DNA of 64,000 nt. It comes from Karstenula rhodostoma CBS 690.94 (taxonomy: Eukaryota; Ascomycota; Dothideomycetes; Pleosporales; Didymosphaeriaceae). This document shows, piece after piece, positions 57,378 through 64,000 of the stretch. Each line of letters starts with the position of its first letter. The first letter of the stretch is position 1. The stretch covers positions 62,001 to 126,000 of the forward strand of contig MU001518.1 of assembly GCA_010093485.1 (NCBI GenBank), written 5' to 3'. The notes below the pieces were generated by a model. The model was not told where the DNA came from and made no database searches. It was given only the letters and a program-made list of their open reading frames with translations. Made by a program: the position numbers and the translations under genes.

Positions 57378-58466
57378 GGTTGTAGTAGTGTAAAGGAAAA
57401 TGAGATGCCTGTGGCAAGTGAGGTCAAGTAGGTTACTCCCTCTTTATATACTTGACGCAGAACTGTACAAGACTGTAATTAGATTTAGACCTCGCATGTT
57501 CATAGCTGCATCTCCAGCCGGAGGTGGATCAACCTTGCTGACACTCCCAGCATCGTCGTCATTTCCACAATGTTATTTCCACTTCTGATGTAGAGCATTT
57601 AGATGGCCCGATCGATTGGTTACCCAAAACCGAGGCTGAGGCTGACAATAGCTTAGCCGGCTTCGAAGGCAGAGCCAGGCGCGATGTGCAGCAGTGTAGT
57701 GTGCGGTCGTACCACGTGATGCAAGTTTATCTCCAGATAGGGATTCAACTGTGGAGAGCTTCATGGTTGTTGAAGAGGCGCAGCCGGGGGGCGAAAACGC
57801 CGCTGCTCGTTCCAAGGTTTTCTGCATGATTGTTACCGCTTGGGCACTAGCATGAGGCAGCCGTGATTACGAAAATACGAGACACGGAAGAAGAGTTGTG
57901 AGACGAACGCAACAGCATCAGGTATCTAAGCGCTCAGACTACCCATATCCAACTATGAGCCTTTATTGGGCGCTGAGATTGTATACCAACTTGAAGTAAA
58001 TGATTCAATATTTACACTAGCGTGAATAGCAACAAATTTAGTGTACTTGAGCAGAACGGATTTTATCATGCTTCATCATAGTAGGTCCGACGTCAAAGTC
58101 GACTAAATACCTATAAACTTTTGACTAGGAAGGATGGTACGTGCTGCTCTTGTGGCTAAACACTCATCTGTGTAGAAGCCTACTTGTGATCAGTGGAGAT
58201 GGGTCTACCGCAGAGGCGTTGATGATGAATACCCGTTAACTAGAATGCTTCCTTTATGTGTGCAGCGGACATTTGTATGTCCTTCTCGAAGTTTGTCAGA
58301 AGTAATGGCTCCTAAATGAGGGAACGACGAAGGGATGACATCAAGTTGGGCCTAGCTGAAGTCATCTCAACGCTGATTGGACGAAACCTTATCTACTCCG
58401 CTCACTCCGCAGACGCGCCGCACACACCGCGCCCATTCCCGCTCTACTCCACCTCAACCCACAAAG
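57378..58466. other. Divergent intergenic region, peptidase / Zn2Cys6 regulator
   Basis: About 1.1 kb between outward-facing genes. It probably contains promoters of both. No paired CGG element was confirmed, and no gene was seen. Confidence 0.45.
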
Positions 58467-60605
58467 ATGCCCATCAAGCTCCCTGCTTGCGAACCATGCC
58501 GGACCTCAAAGCAGGCCTGCGATCACGCGAAACCATGCTCCCGATGTCGGGAGCGTGGGTCGCCTTCGGCCTGCCTGTACCGGGCCAGGCCCTTCAAAAA
58601 GCGACGATTGGAGCAGGCCGGACAAGATTTATTGGGTTTCAGCAATACAGAGTTACCAGTGGCTCCCCCGAACCCGTCGCCCGAGACAAGGCACGATCCT
58701 GCAGAAGGTCTGACCGTTGTGGAAACGCTGGAGCCTTCTAGGGGGATGCCCAGTTATCCCAATCCTGGTTTTCTGGGGTCCTCGAGCCACACAACTTTCT
58801 TCGAGCACATACCACGCGATACGGCCGACAGCGGTCAATTACCTACCTATTCTGCAGACGAGGAAGAAATCCGCAACGGAGCAAACCTCATTGACCATAT
58901 TCATAGGTATTGTCATATTGGCTCGTGTATTGCGTTGGTCCAACGTTGGATCTCTGGAGGCGTGAATCTCGCATTGGCAGGTCCACTAATAACGACATGC
59001 GCAGAGGTGACGCAACATGTATTCAGCTCTTACGAGACTAGTACGCCTTCAGGGTTTACTCCTGCTCGAACTATCTCGCAGACGTTGTTCAGGAACTCAA
59101 GCCAGCCACTTAACGCAGGCGATCACCAAGGTATTGCCCATTGGTGCGCTGTGTTTGGTGTTCACAATGCGCGATGGGAGATGTTGGGTCTATTCTTCGC
59201 AGCTCTTGCCGCTGCTACAAGCCACACTCCCAAATTCGAGCCCCTGTACCGGTCACACCAAGCGCAGCGAGACCTTGAAAAGCTTGCAGTACGGTTTTCA
59301 GATCGCTGCCTAGACATTTCGCTCTCACTCGACCGACTGAATGACCTTCAGCTTCTACTACAGTACGAAAATTGGATAAGCCACTCATGCCTTCACGGTG
59401 ACCAAAGTAAGCAATGTTTCACATGCATGTGATCAATAGCTAATTGCACAGGCTACATTTCGTGGCGAAAACTCGGTGACGTGATCAGCTCTTTATATGC
59501 GCTTGGGTACCATGAACGTGTAGACCCAACACTTCCTCCTCTAGAGTCGTTTCGGGAAGTTGCTTTCGCCCGAGCGTTTTCAGGTGACACCAATGTCTCA
59601 CTATTTCTCGGTCGTCCTCCTAGAATTGACCGTAAACATTGTCCATGGCTTCCCAAGCAATTTCAATGGAGCGCAGATGCAAAGGTGGATTATGCGGCGG
59701 AAACGCAATGGTCAGCAATCTGTGCTGTTCTGAAAGGAGAGGCACTGGATCTTTTCCGCGTAGATGACCAGGCTGAGAAGGTGAGGAGAGCAAAGTGAGT
59801 ATGCCATGACTTTGCACGAGACTGTCGTTAATAGCTTTAGCCTTATTCGAGATGATGCCGACCTACAATGGTCATCGCTTCCCCCGCATTTTCGACTCGA
59901 GACCACGCTCAAAGAATGTACGAGACCACCGATAGAGCGTGACTTCCTGGTTAGCACACTTCTCAACCATCTTCACGTACACTTTCTTCTACATCTTCAA
60001 TTACAAGTCCGCGTCAACGATCCTGGACCACAGCTCGTAGCCATTGCAGCGAGGATGTTCTCTCTTGCAATTGAGTCCATCTTGCTGAAAGACTTTTTGG
60101 CTTATTCGGGGACAACACTGGATTGGAAGGTACGTTTCCTTTTGATGAACTCCCATTCACAATGAATGACAATGAATAGGTGGCATACTATGGTTTGGCA
60201 GCCGCTGGCATTATTTGCCTATCCCTACTCAAACAAAGCCCAATCGCATCCGACAGCGGAACCTCGAAAGCCCAGATGATTCAGGATCTTAACGTGCTTG
60301 TAGCAGTGGTTGAAACAGGCGTTTTCATCCATCCGATTGATCCTAACTACGCGCTGCTATCTCGTGCCACCCTCACTATAAAGAGCCTACTCAGGCGTCT
60401 TCTTACTCGAGATAATAGACAGCCGGCACCCGTAACGGAGACAGACACCCTGGTCCCAGGCCCTGCAGACATCACGCCTGAGACTTGGAATATATGGGAC
60501 AATCAGCACCTCCAAGATTTTGAGGTGGACTTTTGGCTCAATCTGGCCGAACACCCGTTCCTCATTGAGACACCTACGGAGTCGCTGCCAACGAGCCAAG
60601 TGTAA
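58467..60605 (+). CDS. Zn2Cys6 transcription factor
   Basis: Exons 58467–59406, 59452–59794, 59835–60129 and 60180–60605 give 667 residues. The start at MPIKLPACEPC puts the binuclear zinc cluster right at the N terminus: Cys8, 11, 18, 24, 27 and 36 (CX2CX6CX5CX2CX8C), followed by a basic linker ARPFKKRRLEQ. An earlier in-frame ATG at 58377 adds 30 residues but is less typical. The remainder resembles the fungal-specific regulator domain (middle homology region; RKLGDVISSLYALGYHE, FARAFSGDTNVSLFLGRPPR). It is a nuclear regulator, probably of the neighbouring aminotransferase, peptidase and transporter. Its coding end overlaps the aminotransferase end by 32 bp. Confidence 0.88.
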
Positions 60606-62163
60606 ACTCGGCGTTCACAGCCTTGGCAAAACGCTCCACAGCAACTTCTAGATCCCCGTGAGCGGCAGCAGCAAACGTCAACCGGAAGCAAAGGTCGCCA
60701 GTCCGATCAGAATTTGAAGCGAACCAAGTGCCTTTGCTGATGAGTACACCAAGCTCCCTGGCTCCTGTGTAGATTCGATCTTCCATGTCGAGCAATGATG
60801 TTAGACTCTGGTCATCACCGCATTCCAAAACTTTGGCCTCGGGATTTTTGACGTTATTAAGGCGTATCCATAGGAACATGCCTGCAGATGGCGTTTTCCA
60901 TTGACAAACTTTACTCGGAAGATGACGCTCACACGCTGCCCTTAAAGAGTCCCGGCGTCGACTGTATTCGCCCGACAGATGAAACAGCCAGTCGATGAAT
61001 CCTCGGTGTCCCCAAGATTCCTCCAGCAGCTTGAATGCCATGATCTGTGAGGGTCCACTTGGAGCAAGAACGCTGAGCTCACTGTACGCAAGGAACCTTT
61101 GTACTGTTTGCGGCGAAGCAGTCAACCAGCCAAGGCGGAGCCCTGGAGCTACAATCTTTGCGGTCGAGTCCAATCTCACTACACGACCTGAGGTATCAAT
61201 AGACAGATACGATTGCGGGAGCCGAGCTAGATATTCCTCTGCAGTAGAGGCGTTTGGGGTCGGATGTTTTGGAGTCATGGATGTACTCCCGAGCTGGAGG
61301 TAGTAGTACGGATCATCTTCGATGATGTAAAGGTCATGCCTCTCGGCAACCTCGTATATCTTGTTCCGTCGCTCCAATGGCTGGGTGATGCCGGTTGGGT
61401 TGTGGCCTGTCGGAATCATGTACAGCAAGAATGGCTTCCTTCCCAAGTTTGCGTCCCACTCCTTCAGCTTCCGATCCAGCTCATCCGGTACAAGGCCGCA
61501 GTCGTCCATGCCGATCCCCAGAACCCGGAGACCGTGTGCTGTTATGACATCCTTGGCCCCGGAGTAGGTGTATTCCTCGGCGATAACCCAGTCGCTTCGA
61601 TCACAGAAGATCCGCAAGAGTATGTCCAGAGCTGAAGACGTGCCACACGTCAGGCATGTCTCCCAGTCGGCGTATGGAGGGTCATGGACAAGCTCAACAT
61701 GTTCAGTAACATATCTGAGGAGCTGAGGTGAACCGGCGGCATAGCCGTAGTTCATCGCTATAGACAAGTCGTACGCTTCCTCATTGACCCCACAAAACGT
61801 GGTATCTCCGCCGCCATACAAGATCAAAGAGGTCCATGGAAAGTATTCAGGCGAAGGGCGAGCCGTTCCGAGCGTGATCATGTCCTCTCGGGAGAGGGCT
61901 GTTGCGGCTGCGGCCTTGAGGGTCGAAGATTGCCGAGAGCGGCTTTCGTTACTGAAGAGGTGGCTCAGGTCTCTCGAGTTGGGTTTGCCCACGGGATGCG
62001 GAAGCTTGAAATTTGAGGCAGATGTGAATGGAGCGCTGCCCTTCGGAAGAGGCTTTGACTTTGACCGCCACTCCTCGATGGAAGCCAATTTACGCTGCAA
62101 CATTGTTTGACAAGTAGGTCCGAGAAGATGTTCATTATCAAGAGACCGTCTAATTGAACACAT
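60574..62163 (-). CDS. Class I/II PLP aminotransferase (aromatic/2-aminoadipate type)
   Basis: A single exon of 529 residues; a later Met at 62103 is possible. PLP-fold features are a cofactor-phosphate loop (CGTSSALDILLRIF), Asn255 in PTGHNPTG, Asp284 and Tyr286 in IEDDPYYYLQ, Lys336 in LDSTAKIVAPGLRLGW, and Arg343. The pattern fits fungal aromatic-amino-acid or α-aminoadipate aminotransferases of the Aro8 type. It likely transfers amino groups between aromatic or branched amino acids and 2-oxoglutarate. The N-terminal 60 or so residues are poorly conserved and might be a weak targeting sequence. Confidence 0.88.
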   Translation of the reverse strand: MCSIRRSLDNEHLLGPTCQTMLQRKLASIEEWRSKSKPLPKGSAPFTSASNFKLPHPVGKPNSRDLSHLFSNESRSRQSSTLKAAAATALSREDMITLGTARPSPEYFPWTSLILYGGGDTTFCGVNEEAYDLSIAMNYGYAAGSPQLLRYVTEHVELVHDPPYADWETCLTCGTSSALDILLRIFCDRSDWVIAEEYTYSGAKDVITAHGLRVLGIGMDDCGLVPDELDRKLKEWDANLGRKPFLLYMIPTGHNPTGITQPLERRNKIYEVAERHDLYIIEDDPYYYLQLGSTSMTPKHPTPNASTAEEYLARLPQSYLSIDTSGRVVRLDSTAKIVAPGLRLGWLTASPQTVQRFLAYSELSVLAPSGPSQIMAFKLLEESWGHRGFIDWLFHLSGEYSRRRDSLRAACERHLPSKVCQWKTPSAGMFLWIRLNNVKNPEAKVLECGDDQSLTSLLDMEDRIYTGARELGVLISKGTWFASNSDRTGDLCFRLTFAAAAHGDLEVAVERFAKAVNAEFTLGSLAATP

Positions 62164-63778
62164 AGTATTCCATATATGTTCGTTTGCGCGGCGAAACGAT
62201 ATCAGGATACTTGGCAGGATCTACGTCCAGCGAAACCGCTCGGAGTGAAGGTTGTAGGGAACGGCGTAGTCGGCATCCTTCGATTGAGCAAGCCAACATC
62301 ATCGTTGCGTGCTACGTGCATAAACTCCGATATGTGTCCGGTATATACACCTGCTCGGATTGATTGCAGGGAAAGGGAACAGCGCAGAAGATCCCGTGTC
62401 GGGTTGACGCCAGGAGTCATGGCGATCGTAACCAGCGGTACGGTTCAAAGGACTCACGCATAGGCCATTCGTCTCACAACAGCGCTGATGGAAGTATGTG
62501 CAAGTCTGTGAAAACACAAATTTTTAGTTACGCGTCCTTTGCCCATGACGTTGCTTCATTTGTTTCGTTTTTTGAACAGACTAAAGCTATAGACGGCCGT
62601 TGAGTTCAAAATCGGCTCGGACTAGTTTTGGCACGAAACATTCGCGCTATATTCCCCCTAGCTTCCACATCCCTTTCTCGATTTTCTGCGATTGGTAACA
62701 ACGAATAGATCGGCTGAAGCTGATACGTACGGTACTCTTCCTTGGCCCTTCATACTTCACGTCGGCTGTCAATGCAACCCATCAAACTCAAGCAACTACA
62801 TTGGAATATGGTCTGCAAATCGATGTTAGGCTATATTGTTACGATTCTGTGGATACATGATTAGCAATCAGCACTCTGTCTTTGCGTCACCATTGCTTGC
62901 TTCCAATAACCGCAAAACTGCGACAAACGAATGAGTCCACCGACCTTCGTGTTGAATGTCGTGGGTTAGCGCATCGTCCTTGAACTCTGGGCTTGGCGCC
63001 GTAAAACGTGCATGGAAATCGCGCGAGGATGGGTAGCGATAATGGTCTACAGTGCCTGGACGGCGACCTTGGTCCGCGAATCGGGACGTACGGTAAACGA
63101 GATTCCAGATACTTGACGGACGGACCTGCCGTTGAAAGGGAATGATCAGTATGAGTCGCCGACCCGAACCGAGAGGACGGTGCTGCGCTGATATAGTCCG
63201 TGACACATTGACCTAGTTGTAAATACAGTTTCTTTGATCCGAAAAGCTTTACACGGAGTAAACTCGGCTTGCCGCACATCCGCGCAGTCCGCAGTTCAAC
63301 TTGCTGATATATCATCCAAGGGCTGCAGGATGCATACGAATATACAAGTGGGATGATGCGGACAGTTTTGGTGTGACGTCTCGCCGGTAAACACATGTTC
63401 TCGGGCCAGCCACCTTGTCTCAACCCCGCACTCGATCTTTGTTCACAATGCAAACTGGCGCTAGGTACCATTAGCTCCCCAACTCCAACCCATAGAGAAT
63501 CTTACCACGCGATCCAGATCCATGAATCTACAGAATCCGACTCATTGGGCCATAGCATGTGATTGCGCATTCGCGGTGGAACTGCGAAGTCTAGAGACGC
63601 CACGAGGATGTCGCCCTTTGGCGACGCGAAGCCGACAGGAGACTGTGACGGTGGCCGAGGAAAACTAAAGGTGTTTTTAGGAGCATCTTTTCCCGCAATC
63701 TGCATTACCACGGCCTAATATTTTATTCTACTGTAAACGCAGTTTTTCTTTCACCTATTCACAGCTTGATAAACTGTG
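62164..63778. other. Intergenic, no gene firmly seen
   Basis: About 1.6 kb. A minus-strand frame at 62868–63206 (SSRDFHARFTAPSPEFKDDA) reads mildly protein-like but has no family resemblance and no good start. Nothing else was recognised. Confidence 0.4.
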
Positions 63779-64000
63779 ATGCCTTCAAGCGAGTTACCAG
63801 TTGCATTCGTCAACGCAAGAGAAATTGTCGCTGCCACGATCACCCTGTCCATATCAGGAATCATCGTAGTGCTTCTGCGCTTCTGGGTGCGAGTATCTCA
63901 CAAGATGTGCATTCGAGCGGACGACTGGCTGATACTTGCAGCACTGGTCAGTCGTGAAACGTAGCATAACGGTGATGCATATCTAAAAGCTGTACAGGTG
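63779..64000 (+). CDS. Rhodopsin-domain (PTH11-like) membrane protein, 5' part only
   Basis: Exon 1 (63779–63946) encodes 56 residues: a short extracellular start, one membrane helix (VAATITLSISGIIVVLLRFW) and the family motif IRADDWLILAAL. A GT–AG intron (63947–63997) follows and exon 2 is cut by the window end. The architecture matches the seven-helix fungal rhodopsin-domain family, as does the pseudogene at 3.5–5.0 kb, but the two N termini are clearly different. Confidence 0.75.

Noticed and set aside
62868..63471. Minus-strand frames upstream of the aminotransferase
   Set aside because: Some stretches read protein-like, but no family, start context or splice chain supported a gene.
1..64000. 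tRNA, rRNA, CRISPR or telomere repeats
   Set aside because: No cloverleaf-like B-box/A-box pair, rRNA core, spaced direct-repeat array or TTAGGG tract was noticed by eye; a tRNAscan or Rfam search would be needed to exclude small RNAs fully.

Overview
This 64 kb window is nuclear DNA of a filamentous ascomycete. The evidence is short GT–AG introns of about 50–110 nt, many single-copy eukaryotic housekeeping genes (MED10, DRG1/RBG1, DBP8, AFG3, RLP24, PAM18, QCR8), fungal-specific families (Zn2Cys6 regulator, PTH11-like rhodopsin-domain proteins, MYND/DUF4470, PXA, CE5 cutinase, M35 aspzincin) and relic transposons. The family mix points to a dothideomycete, probably Pleosporales; this is inferred from protein resemblance, not proven. 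No tRNA, rRNA or CRISPR locus was recognised.

Left edge (1–10.4 kb) is a gene graveyard. It holds a MYND/DUF4470 pseudogene, a rhodopsin-domain pseudogene split by a 162-bp insert flanked by 12-bp direct repeats (part of the insert recurs inverted at positions 1–92), an amino-acid/GABA-type permease pseudogene with several frame lesions, AT-rich stretches, and a 210-bp TA-flanked MITE at 9.4–9.6 kb.

The core (10.4–49.6 kb) carries conserved genes. MED10 and a PXA-domain gene are divergent; the PXA gene has a 998-nt intron. A 7.2 kb gene-poor stretch rich in simple repeats follows (14.0–21.2 kb), then a CENP-B/HTH DNA-binding protein, DRG1 and cysteine dioxygenase (divergent), a conserved acidic protein, DBP8, an F-box-like protein, a secreted M35-like metalloprotease, QCR8, a membrane LysM protein, AFG3, RLP24 and PAM18 (divergent over an 8-bp tandem repeat), a cutinase-like esterase with a long Ser/Thr/Val tail, and a glutathione S-transferase-like protein. 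A small dispersed repeat occurs in at least three or four intergenic places (35.2, 35.6, 43.0, 45.2 kb).

The right part (50–64 kb) is accessory. It has a possible HExxH protease remnant, a six-cysteine small secreted protein (effector-like), a class II aldolase fragment abutting an MFS transporter with a damaged 5' end, a secreted TAP-type serine peptidase, a Zn2Cys6 regulator, a class I/II aminotransferase whose 3' end overlaps the regulator by 32 bp, and the start of a second rhodopsin-domain gene. MFS, peptidase, regulator and aminotransferase together look like a small amino-acid/peptide catabolism or metabolite locus; that joint role is inference.
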